From: Clytia hemisphaerica
Lineage: Eukaryota > Cnidaria > Hydrozoa > Leptothecata > Clytiidae
DNA: 64,000 nucleotides
Assembly: GCA_902728285.1 (NCBI GenBank)
Contig: CACVBU010000046.1
Coordinates: 558,001-622,000 of the forward strand
Direction of reading: 5' to 3'
In this document: positions 13,188-25,500 of the stretch, in pieces
How positions within the stretch are numbered: the first letter of the stretch is position 1
How the letters are laid out: each line of letters starts with the position of its first letter
Notes under the pieces: model-generated
Databases searched by the model: none
What the model was told of the DNA's origin: nothing
The model's input: the letters and a program-made list of their open reading frames with translations, nothing else
Position numbers and translations under genes: made by a program

Positions 13188-13310
13188 TTATCGTCCGTTT
13201 CTTCGAAACTCTCCCGCCGATTTTTTCCGTATACCGCCATAACGCCATACCGCCATATTTTCCCGCCTTTATTTACTATCATTGTAACGGACGATAACAT
13301 CGTCTATTAA
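13188..13310. mobile_element. Remnant of a GATGCTATCGTC-family element
   Basis: TTATCGTCCGTT at 13188 and its inverse AACGGACGATAA near 13286-13297 flank a short CCGCC-rich interior, and the right side continues into CATCGTCTA. The right end resembles the element at 32477-32682. The left end is shorter, so this copy looks incomplete. Confidence 0.45.
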
Positions 13311-13588
13311 TTTGACTGTAGCTATTGGACAATCTTGTAACCCACAGAGCCACCAATTTTGATTTACTGACGCTCTTTTAAGCGACTTTGATGTTGGGCA
13401 AGAGTTTGGCTGTAGGATGTTGTTTTTCTTAGAATATAAAGAGCTGAAATATAGTGGCTTTGGGCAGTAATAAAGGGAAGAGGTATCAAAAATATATTAG
13501 GGTCATCGAATCTAAAATGTTTCGGTATTATTATGTCATACAATTATTTGATTCCATTAAGATTCCTCAAGATCAATGATCCACAGTT

Positions 13589-16500
13589 TCACTTATCCGT
13601 CAACGATTTCCGCATAAGGCCATTCATTGTCTCACGTTTGTAGAGTTTAGCTCCGGAGAGTGAACCATTTCCTTCACGTTTCGTATCAAATTCAGAACGG
13701 GCGGTCAAAGCATCTGTAGGCGGCAGAGGGCGTCTGTAGTAAGAAGAGGCGTTCAAACTTTCGTGTAATTGGTCAGTCGCGTGTCTGAAATGATAAATTA
13801 ATGAAATTTATTTAACAAAAATGTTGTTTAATTTTGTGGTGCAAATAAAACAGTAGAGTCTCCATGACTCGAGAAGTGAGAAGAGTCTGAGTTATAGCTC
13901 AGGGGAACCATTTGAGTGATGAATTTTTCTGTACTTTTTTTACCCAGTGTCGGGAGATTCTTCATATTTTAAGTCACTACCCAAACTAGGTCCTTGACCC
14001 CTAATGAGGATGGTTCTCTCTTGAGAATCGAAATGTATGCAAATACAATTTAGAAAAATGAACAAGAAGCTTTTTAAAATACACTTTTTCACTAAAGATC
14101 TACCAGAATGTAGTTTACGTCCATCCTTCGTGCTGCACTTAATTCTTTTGTAGTACAGTTGACGCTCTCTAATTCGACGTTCTACTATTCGATTGGCTCC
14201 TTTATTCGATGAAATTTAAAGTCCCCGTCAAAAAGAAACTCTCGTAAACGACGCTCCATTATTCGATAAGTTCCCTTATTCGATGAAAATCCAATTCCCC
14301 TTGAAGATCGAATTAGAGAGCGTCAACTGTAGTTATCGGGTTGGGCCATATCATCAGTTAGCAGACGAGAGCATTGAATTAGAAGCCCCAACCGGGTTTG
14401 AAGAAACCTGAAAGGCCTTAACATTTTCTGTTTGAATACTTTGTAATAGTATGAATCTTAGGCTGTAGTTAGGAAAGTCTATTTGCTTTAAGTGTACACT
14501 TTGCTTTACTACCATATAGAAACCATGTCAGCGATATTAGACTTTTAACCTTGAGAATGGTTTATACATGGTGGCAAGAATAAGTGCACACTTAAAGCGA
14601 ATGGACTTTAAGCTTTTTTTCTCATGAAGTTTAATTGACCACTTCAAGGGTTTTAAAAGTTTTGTTTTTAACGCATTGGATTGACACGGATGAGGAGCAA
14701 GATTGATCAGAAAAAGGAAAAACAACATTTTTTTGCTTACATAGTTTGCAGAGGGGTATGAACCCCCCTAGGTTTATATCATCCCCCCCTATATACCCAT
14801 CCCCCCCTTTTGTAATGAAATCTTATCCCCCCTTTTTTTTTACAGAAAATCCGTTTCGAAGGAAACTCGCTTTCCCACCTACCAGCAAAATTATCAACAA
14901 GAAAGAGTATGAAGTATTATAGTCACGAGCCAACAATGACAGAATATAACTAGCGTTTTTCATTAATCTTGATCATTTTAAAATCTAATCTAAAATGTGT
15001 GTGTTCTGTTGAAAGTTCTTATTAATTTATAGTTTACTTTCGTCATATGATAATAGTTGACTGGAGAAAATTAGGCTGTTTGTTTCTAAGTGAAGTGACT
15101 GAAAGCGGGAAATTCGAACGTCATTCCAATATTCCATAAACAAATATGGTAGACTAGAAGTGATTAGTCAAAATTCGATTATCAAATAAAAAACAGAAAC
15201 AAATATGGCAGACTAGAAGAAGTGATTGGGAAAGTAAAAAGTGGTGTTTTGTTTTGATAGTACATATTTTTTTTACTTTAAAACACAAACTGTGACAATT
15301 TGTATTTGATTAGAAAATTGACCAAAATTTCCAAACCCCCCCTTTTTTATTTGATCCCCCCCTACATTCCCATCCCCCCTAGTTTTTTCGGCAGATCTCG
15401 GTACCCCCCCCTACAAAGGCCCTCCAGAAAGTTGGCATCCCCCCCTATTAAAAAGGGGGGGGTGCAAACTATGGCTTATATCAGCACAATATAACAACAG
15501 GCAGACACTGCCCTGATATGAAATATGTGCCTGATATGAAAACGGGAACACTTATGTAAAAATAAAACCTTTAAACTCGATAGTTTTGAGATAAGAAGTT
15601 CTTACCTTGGATGATATCTGTATCTAGCATACTCTTCAAGTCTTTGTGAAGACGTCCTGACCATCTTCCATTGTGCAATACAGAAATCTTCTAATCCACA
15701 TGTCAACGCTGCTCGGTCGTTCAAGAAGAAACACACTTTGGAAATCTCAGAACTGTGTAACTTGACTTCACTAAACGCACGCTAAAATAGTGGGAATCAT
15801 AAAAGATGAAAAATCTCTTAAATTTGCTCAAACTAGACTCAATAATGTAATTTCTATTTGGAATAAAGCAAAAATTTAAAGATAAAGAAAATAGGGAAAT
15901 CTAAGAAAAGTTCATTCCTTAAAAACTGTTTGAGCTAGTTTTCTTGAACCTGATACAATGTTTAATCGGAACAACGATATTCGCGATTTCAAAATTTTAA
16001 TGACAATAGATGATCTGAGTAAAGAATAATATTATATTATCTTACCCCGTCAAGCCTCTTGCGATATTCCATTGTCTCGACGTCACATGGATATTGGAAC
16101 AATCTTACGGCACCGGTATTCGTTCCCGTCATCAACATGGTACCTTTACGATCGGCCGTCTTGAAAACTAAACCATCCTCATTGTCCGCCCACACGCCAC
16201 TTGTTTGAAAAGAGAGGGTGGTCGTTTCGGATTCATAACGCAAATTACGGATGATGTTACGATTGTGTTCAACCACGCGATCTGAAAAATGATAGAGAAG
16301 AAAAATATAGATTAAAGATTATATCTCGCAGTTATCTAAAATTTAAGCTCGTATTCGAGGGCTTTTAAGTAAACTGTTTAGAAACCGCTAGAGAAACGAA
16401 AGCCTTCCAGGGCTCATACTAGCTTTAATCTATTGAAACGAGACTGTAAGTGAAATTCATTATCAAAACCCCCATGAAACCTCTAAAGAAAATATCAATG

Positions 16501-19500
16501 TGAAAACGAAACGAAAAATAAAATATTTTAACACTACGTTTTTCAGATTCTTCTCCTATCATCAATCTTCTGACTCATTGAGAAAAATCTTTCGACTTTC
16601 CCCACCAAAACTATTGATATCTTGACGAGTTCAAATAAAGCCTTTTTCAAATAAAAACTTACTTTGCATATTCCAGTGTACCATATCGAATTTTTTGTTG
16701 ACGATTCGAATATGTTTGGAATCAGTTGACCAATCCATGGACACGATCTCATCTTGTGACGCCTGAAAGACAGTGTTGTATAAAAAACTTTAGTATAGCG
16801 AAAAATTGAATTTTGAGCTTAGGATACCCCTATTCCTTCCTTTATGTCTGACAAACGATTATAAACAATGATTCTTATTTCGCAATTATTCCATTACAAA
16901 ACAGCCAACCGAGCTCAAAGATGTGCGGCGCTTTTACCACTGGCTGTTGATTATGTTGTCATATTTGAAAGATAAAAAAATAGGGTTTTAGAAACAATGA
17001 CAAACTTACCCTGTAACTGATGAAATATTTGTAATCAGCTTGATGTATGCGATAAAAGAAAACCACTCCTGATTCCATTCCGATTGCCACAAAATCGTTC
17101 TCAGGTGAAAAACTTATACAACTGACTGCCGATCGGTCGCATTGAAACGAAGCTAGTTGCTCACCACGTGATGCGTCATAAACAAACCAACGCCCGATGG
17201 CGTTCCCAACTGCAACCACGCCACCATTAGCGTTGTATGAAGCGGAAGTTAATGGTGATGTGTGTTTGACTTCCCATAAGTCTGCTTTGGTTTCTGTAGA
17301 CCATGACGTAATCATATTGTCGGTACCGGCAGTAAGGAAAGTGTTGTCTGTTGGGGACACTGCGAAAGCTGGTACCATGTTGTCCGAGATACCTATAAAG
17401 ACATAAATGTCAATTCAAAATATGAGGAAATTTTGGCATTTTTTAAGGAAGACTGTAGAATGCGAGTTCGAACAATGAAGAAAAATTGAAAAACAAAACA
17501 TTCGATTTGCCAAGACTTGAAAAGTACAAATTCGAATTATCAAGATTTAACAAAATTTTGTAGCATAAGAAAACTCGTAACAAAAACATACCTTTCACAA
17601 TACATTCAAAAGCTTCAGTCATCGAACCTGCCAAGATGGAATTACAACTTGTACCAACAACCAATCTCAAGAAATCAAAATCTTTATCGCCACCGCTGAA
17701 CCCACCGAAAAGCGGCACAATGGAAACCACACCGCCCACGTGCTCTGGTAGCTCAAACTCTGCTTTAGTTGGTACGCTGTCAATAAGACTGACAAGGGTG
17801 AGTTTACGGTCGGCTCCGCCGCCTGTGACAACATGGAAATCAGAGAGCACGCGTAAGGTAATGATACTACCAGTGTGGTTTGTGGGTACTGTCGATAGGG
17901 TACGCTTCAAATGCGTGTCCCAAACGTGGATGTAACCATTTGAGTCGCCAGTTATGAGACGTCCATCGTGGTTGAAACCGCAGCACGTTACGTATTCCGG
18001 CGTCGAGTAATCCTCGAAAAACCCGACACGGTAGACGGCGTCTGGTTGAGAGACGTCCCAAAAGAAGACGTGCTCTTTACCGCAGGTGACGACGGATGTG
18101 CTATCGAACGGATCGAATTGGATGTCGAGTTCAGCATAATGGTCTTCGTAAGGTTCACTGTGTGAGAGTTTAATCCCTTCTTCCCAGTCCCAAACGGTTA
18201 GATACCATTCTCCGTTATCATTAGCAACCGTTGCTAAGCGTTCACCGTTGTCGCTCTAAAGATTACAAATACGATGATGTAATGAGAATAGAATATAATT
18301 AAGTTGACAGCATATTAGCGTATCCAAATAAAATTTTACCATAATTAAGAATCAGCACATCTACAAAGCCACTACCTTATCGGCCAAAACTTGGTCGGCC
18401 CTAAGCGACTAAATTTTGGCTTGGTGACTAAAATTAGCGCCGACTAAAAATTTGGGCCAAATTAAAAGTTTATAATTAAGCTTTCCATAACCCACTTTTC
18501 ATATCGGTATTACTTTAACAAAGAATTTACAAATATATAATCATTGAATTATTAGTCGGCTCTTAGTGACTAAATTTTGACGAGGTGACTAAAATTAGGG
18601 CTGACTAATAATTAATGCCGAATAAAATTAAGGCCGACTAAGTTTTGGCCGATAAGGCGATTTCTTTTCTACAACGGTTTTTTAGGTGAGCTTTTTTTGA
18701 AGTGCAAAATAGTGTTAAATAGATATCACTTAGTTTAAACTTACACTGCAGAAATCAAGGCATTCCACAGACAAGTTCATCGAGTCAAATTCTAACACAT
18801 TGAGAGTGACCAAAATCTTGGAATCCCAAATACGGACATGTGCCATATCCCCGCTATCACCTCCCGATACTTGACCAGTGGCGATTTGCCATAAGTTGGA
18901 AGGGTGTTGAGCAATTGATCGGATTTCATCTGTGTGCTCTGCGTAGAATCGTTGTGTCTGTTGTTGATCGTTGAAAATGACAACAACCTAGAGTTGGAAG
19001 TAAAAATGTTTTACATATCGTGAAATCCCCAGACATAAAAAAATATGAGAATATCAATCCTCATCGAGTTTCAGTCCGTTATTTCTACTCCCACTGGTTG
19101 AAAAGATTCTACCGGGTCTGTGAGAAGATGTGAAGCAAGATGGGTCAGAAAGAGTAAAGGGAAAACTTTTTTGTTTATTCAGCACAATAAAAAATGAGGA
19201 GACACTATCCTGATATGTGTCTGATATGAAACGGGAACACTTGTGTAAAAATAAAACCTTTAAAAATCATTTTACATTCAATATATGATTTCTAATGTTA
19301 ATTTCACCACGTAAATGATAGAATTTTCTAGTCGCTCAAAATTAGGAGAGGCAGAAATTTAAATACGACGATAAGGTTGAATTCTGTAATCGACCATGAA
19401 AAGAAGAGTACAAAAGTTTATTAAACTGGTGTATCTAACAATTTACCACAATCAGCAACTAATTTTGCTTGAAATCTAATATTTCATCGATTTCAATGGA

Positions 19501-22500
19501 GCAATGTAAAATATAAGGACAATGAATTCTTCAAGATTTAAGGTATTTCTGATAATATGACCAACTATATTCCTGACTTTGATAGTATCATTTATAAATA
19601 GAGGGGAAATTTTACCTTAGCAACGAAATACAACAGTTCTTCACTTGGTAACAGCATGATATTATTACGACAATTTCGACCATTGTAGCCGTAAACCCAA
19701 TCCAATTGTAGATCGTTGTAAAGCTCGGCACCCCGTCTATAAATTTGATCGTAGTAATCTTGTGACGGAAGTTCGAAAACGTGTGACGTTCCTGCTGCTT
19801 CCACGGTGACTTGGTACGGATTATGGTCTAAAAATAATAAATTTAATTTTCTCTTTAAAAAACTATACTCAAACCTTCTTAGCTGAAATGTCTCCAAAAT
19901 AATACATCCCAAAGACCTAATACAAATTTGTTTTGTAAGAGTGGATGTGTCTTTCCAACCTAGAACTTCTTAAAGGTTTTATTTTTACATAAGTGTTTCC
20001 GTTTCATATCAGACACATATTTCATATCAGGACAGTGTCTGCCTATTGATTATTATGCTGATTTAAGCAAAAAAAAATTTTCTTTTACTCTTTCTGACCA
20101 ATCTTGCTCCACATCTGTATCAATTCAATGTGAAAAAGCTTGTGAATTAAAATTGATGAGTAAGCAAACGATATCACCCTTATTTAGAAACAAAACCTTT
20201 AAATATCTTGATTTCTTTAGAATGAGTTAAATAAATTCATCAACGCAAATTGTTGTCTAACCAAACATAACTCTTAAAACCTGACCTGTGCATAATTCCT
20301 AATAACCGAAAATAAAACTCAGTTTTTTAGATCTGAAGTTATCTTTAAAGATACCAATATAAATTAAGACCTTGTTTGCGCTTGACGGTTCCGTTTCGCT
20401 CCGAAACAAAATGAAGCCATTCTATTGGTTAGGAGTGACGTAACAGTTGAATGTAACCAATAGAACTTCTTCCCCCTGTTTTATACTCATCAGAAGGATT
20501 ATAGTTTAAAAAAAACGGTGAAAATGTTTTACTTACAATCAGCATATCTGTTGATAGGATCTCGTGTATGCGCATAACGTATGTGACCATAACCATTGCC
20601 ATTGAAAGATGACGTCATCGCGTTGAAATGGTCGCCTAGGAACAGTTCATCGACACGATTGATCTGAAAAAAATGAAAAAAAAATTTTGTGGAAATTATG
20701 AAAAATCATCATAAAACATACAGAAAAGTTGCGACGTCTGAAAAATGAAAATGAAAAATTTTCTCGAGTTCCCTTTTAATGACAAGATTGAATCGTAAGT
20801 CTGAAGTTATAAAGTTCAGTCCACATCTCTTAACTCTAACTAGTACCCAAAGCTACACCATCTTTGATTTTTCTGCAGATTAACGTTGAAAAATGGTTAG
20901 TGTTAAAATAGTCCTAAAAAGAACTTTTGGTGGTTTGCACCAACGGATTAGAATAGGTGGATTAAGAACTCATAGAAAACACTCCTCGTTAGGTTATCAA
21001 ACTTTTTTACGAGTTTGCTAGCAATTAAAACTTGATAAGTTGTAAAAAAGTTGTAAAAAATCATTACTTTCAACATTTTCATTGGTCATTACGTATCACG
21101 TGGTACATTTTAAATAAGAAAATGCACTTTTTTAGCCCTTCCTATCCAATGCAGAAATTAGCCAAATAATTTGAAATTTATATTCCTAATTCTAAATACA
21201 GTCTTCTTTCACCAGTATGCAACCCATTCGTGACCCATCGATAGTTTCTTAGTTATAGACCATACGTTAATTTTCACTTATCTGAAGATTGCCATTGACA
21301 AAAGATTAAAAATTTACATTAAAACTGGTCTAGCGTTTGTTGATGCTAAAACTTAAGTGCAGGATTTAAAATATTTGCAAAATCATCAAAATTGATCGAA
21401 TCATAGGACAAATTCGTTTTCGAAACTGTATAAATTGGAAAATTGTTCTTATAAAAACAATGAAAAAACTAAACGAGGAGTGCGCAGAGTCATTTACAGA
21501 TTTTTCTTGTAACAATGAGAAGACAATGGATCTCTCTTGGGAGCAACGAGAGAAGTTAATCCACCTATTCTAATCCGTTGTTTGCACCAATTATCAGGAG
21601 TGTTAATATTGATTTGTAATAATGTCTTAAATTACTAGAAATTTTCTTCAACAACCTCTCACTTCAATAAATTGAAGGTTAAAAATCTTGGGAAAATTCT
21701 TATAAGACTCTACATTGAGGCATATCATAAATAAGGGGACTGGAATCTTCGTTCCCTACGTATTATCGGCTTTTTGATGCTTACTGAGAGCGCCAGATAA
21801 TTCTCTGACGTCCATCAGTAACGTAAATAAAGCTTGGGATACACGGGGACGAGGTTGGGGGACTGGTTACTAAGGCTCCAAACCAAACTTACCAGTCTCC
21901 CAGACATGGTGAAAATCTTTGTGATTTGATTAGTTCTCAGATGTAATTGGAATGAAAGATCTGACATCAATTGTGCAATATTACGATGTCTCGATTCATC
22001 CACAATAAACGAGCATAAAGATTTCGGGTTATGGTCTACTGTGATTTTGATATTACAACGACGTCGTTGAGACATCCGTGACACGCCCGTTGGACCACCG
22101 GATCCACTCGTTTGGCTATTTGAGCGGTTAGAGCGCACATCATTTATTGTGAGGTTAGAGAGTCGAGAGCTGATTTTATTGGTACGCCCGCTACCGCTTT
22201 GGGCGTATGATTGCTTTGATTCGCCTTGGCTTTGAGCTGAACCGTTCTGACTTTTATTAAGGGAACTGGCCCCTCCATTTTTGAGACGGGACCCTCCATT
22301 CATTGAGCTTGGACCGTTCTGGAAACTGGCTCCTCCACTCTTGGAACTTGGACCCCCGTTCTGAGATTTTGATGACTCGTTCAATCCACTGACAGAGCTG
22401 CGACCACCATTACTCTTAAGGCTATCTTCTGAAAGAACACCTTTACTAGCACTACCTAAAGTAATACAGAAAAGCAAAAGTAAGAGTTGAATTGTGGGAA

Positions 22501-25500
22501 GAAAGGTGGTATTCTTTACAAATTTGATACTTTGGGAGGTAAGGAGTACTACAGAAAAATCTATAACAATTGAAAACAAGAATTGAGGTGAATGAAAGTT
22601 CATAAGTTAATGGGTAAGGAAACTACTGTAAGTACTGTAAGTAAGGGATAGGTACCCAAAAGCTACCTTTGGGTAGAGAGCCGTACAAAAAGCTGAACTC
22701 TCGAGTCACCAGTATCATGGGGGTTCAACAAAAACTGGAATAAGCTGGAAAGTCAAAGCACAACAATTGCTGATTTTAGGATGTAAAAAAAGCAGAGGAG
22801 CGTCTCCCTTCTATCTCCTCTGACACCGCGCTAATGGAGCTTCAACTTAATTACTCAGTCTTATACAGAGGAAAAAGAACAAACCTTTGTTACTTCCAGA
22901 AGCACTTTGAGCAGGGCTGTTAGTTTTACTGAATTGATCATATTCGTTCATATCAAAGATGTGTGCTGGTCCAAAAAAATATTTCCCGCCATGCTCGAAT
23001 TCATAGATGTTCTTTAAAATGTTCCCTGGAAAAACGAAAGAATATATTTATATACCTAATTGAAACTTACCTGAATGGAGGAGCAAACATTTACATTTGT
23101 AGAGGCGACTTGGCCCCTTTGAAATCAAAATGAGTGCTGGGGTATGTGCGGACGATAAGGGTCGGTTTTTTTTCGCCTTCAAAAGTCTCTCTAACGATTA
23201 CAAAAATCTGAAATTTTCAACGTTTACTTTTATAATTGCGGTAGTTAGGTAGCTTAGTCAACTCGAAAAACCTTTATAAGCATGGTTTTAACGTGGCGGT
23301 TAGGTTACGAGAAACGTAGCACCCGAAAACAAAGAATAAACTATATCGTGAAAATATGGTGCATGTCTTGACTAGGCAAGTCACATTTTTTTGCTTTCCT
23401 GTGAAAGTGTTAAGATTCGGGTTTAGCTCTATACGGACTCCCCAAAGAAATGCATAACTTAATGAAATAAATCATGGGGTTACTGTATTCATGATATGCA
23501 CCATATTGCAATGTCTTCCACGGAACCCAACAGCTGATTGGTTGTAAGTGACATATTGACTGATTTTACGTCACTTAAAACCAATCAGCTGTTGGGACCG
23601 TGATGTAACGTCAGAAGACATTGCAAGGGCGCGTATCATGAATTAGGGCTAACGATCTTCTGTTGCTCTTAAGGTTTTTAGTCTCACCATTGGGAAGGCA
23701 ATACGGGAGGGCGATCAGTCCTGTTTACCTATGGTTTATTTCAAACGTCAAATTTAGGCTGAGAATCCACTGTTCTTATTTCTCATGATTTCAAGGCTTA
23801 AAATATTCTTAAATCTAAAAATGTTCTTATATTGTTTTTTTTTTCATTTGAGTTTTTGCAAAAATAGAGCCTCTTTTAGGACGTCATATCTTCCTTCGTT
23901 TTGAGCGTAAAATTCCTACCCGAGAGTAAAGCCTAAAAGCCTGGTGAAGCTGTCTATTGTATGGACTAAGCCTCTTTCTTATCTTGTCCCTTTTCTGTGG
24001 TTCCATTACCATATAGAATGTCCTGTTCCTTGAGGAATATATCAAATGTGTAAAAATCTTCTTTGATTTGTCACCAATTTATCATTTTCTTATGAAACAA
24101 TCTTCCATTTATCATTGCCGTTTATTTTAGACATAAAGTATGGAACTGGTTTACACTTTTTTTATTCGGACTGACCGTACCGAATAAATAAACTTAAAAA
24201 TCAAATCTTGAAATTAAAATGAAGGCTTTTTATCTTCGTTGTTTAGAGATTTGGAGATAGGTGAGGCTGTCATCCTTTCTGTATCGTATTGCAGTTTCTT
24301 ATAGTGTAATTAATCTTATGGAAACTCGATATTTCAAAAATCTTTCGAAAAGTCAGTGTGTTATTTAAACAAAAAACGCGTTATTTAATGAGAGATTATC
24401 TAAAATCTCTTCTATAAATGATCGGCGTAGAAACACTCCCTTTGATTCATCATTTGAAAGTCATGGCGTTTGCAATACACATCTTTGTATTTCTGACGTT
24501 AACATTGGGTTTAACGAACGGTGAATTGTGCGAAGAGAAGATATGCAGGTAACTTAATTTAATACAGGAAACTTCAACGGTGAAAGATATTCCCGCCAAT
24601 TTTAATTTTCTCTCAATTCAGTCTAGATTTTTCTTAATGAAAGACTTTCCCTCCATTTCCAGGTAAAAAAATTTCAAAATATAATTCTCCGAAAATTTTC
24701 TGTTTATGTTCTGTTTATTTTTCTTCTTTTTTTTTCTCAAAGATATGAGTTTATGGTCCGTGAAGGGAGAAGTATGATGTACGCTGTTAAATACGCAACC
24801 GGATGGCAGGACGTATACGATGTAGTCTTAAATGGTTCACGATTGCATTTAAAATCAAACGATTACCATAAAACCGTACCCGATGTTTCACATGAAGAAC
24901 TTTCACAACATTCCAATCCTTTAGATGGTGTTCCACGAACTCTCATTATGATTAATGGTCGTTACAAAGGTCCCACCATCGAAGTCATGGAAGGGGCACA
25001 AGTTGTTGTGAAAGTCGTAAATAACTTACAAAAGCAATCCTTATCAATCCACTGGCATGGCATGCATCAAAGGTCAACCATGTATAGTGACGGCGTCCCG
25101 TATATAACTCAATGTCCGATCAGCTCCGGACAAAGCTTCACATACCGGTTCTACGCGAACCCGGCCGGAACTCATTGGTATCATTCTCACACGTCAAATC
25201 AAAAAGCGGACGGTGTATACGGCGGAGTCATCATCCACCGGAAACCACCCGTCGTACCATACTCTATTTTCGTAATATCTGATTGGTACCACGTAACCTC
25301 AACGGAACTAGAAACGTTGAATCCGTACGCGACGTTCGACAAGGGATCCGGAGTCTTCCACTCACATAATCTAGACAAAGATAACAGTTTTGATGGCGTG
25401 AAGCTAAGCTCGTTAACCTACGTCTCCGGCCTGATCAACGGGCGTGGGCGGTATGATAATAACCAAGCACCCTTGAGTTATTTCCACGTGACCAAAGGAC

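Larger units (their letters stand above)
8441..13588. other. Intergenic region between STOML1 and DCX-EMAP 3' ends
   Basis: STOML1 (+) and DCX-EMAP (-) converge on this region, so it holds both 3' untranslated regions. I found no exon-like reading frame. It carries a palindrome (9222-9316), a G-run near 9005-9016, a roughly 300-bp MITE (11539-11832), a 45-bp tandem array (about 11868-12478) and an ACGGACGATAAC-type element (about 13188-13310). Confidence 0.6.

Noticed and set aside
17197-18165. Plus-strand open frames across the WD40 exons
   Set aside because: They are shadows of the minus-strand exons, which have the domain motifs and consistent splice phases.
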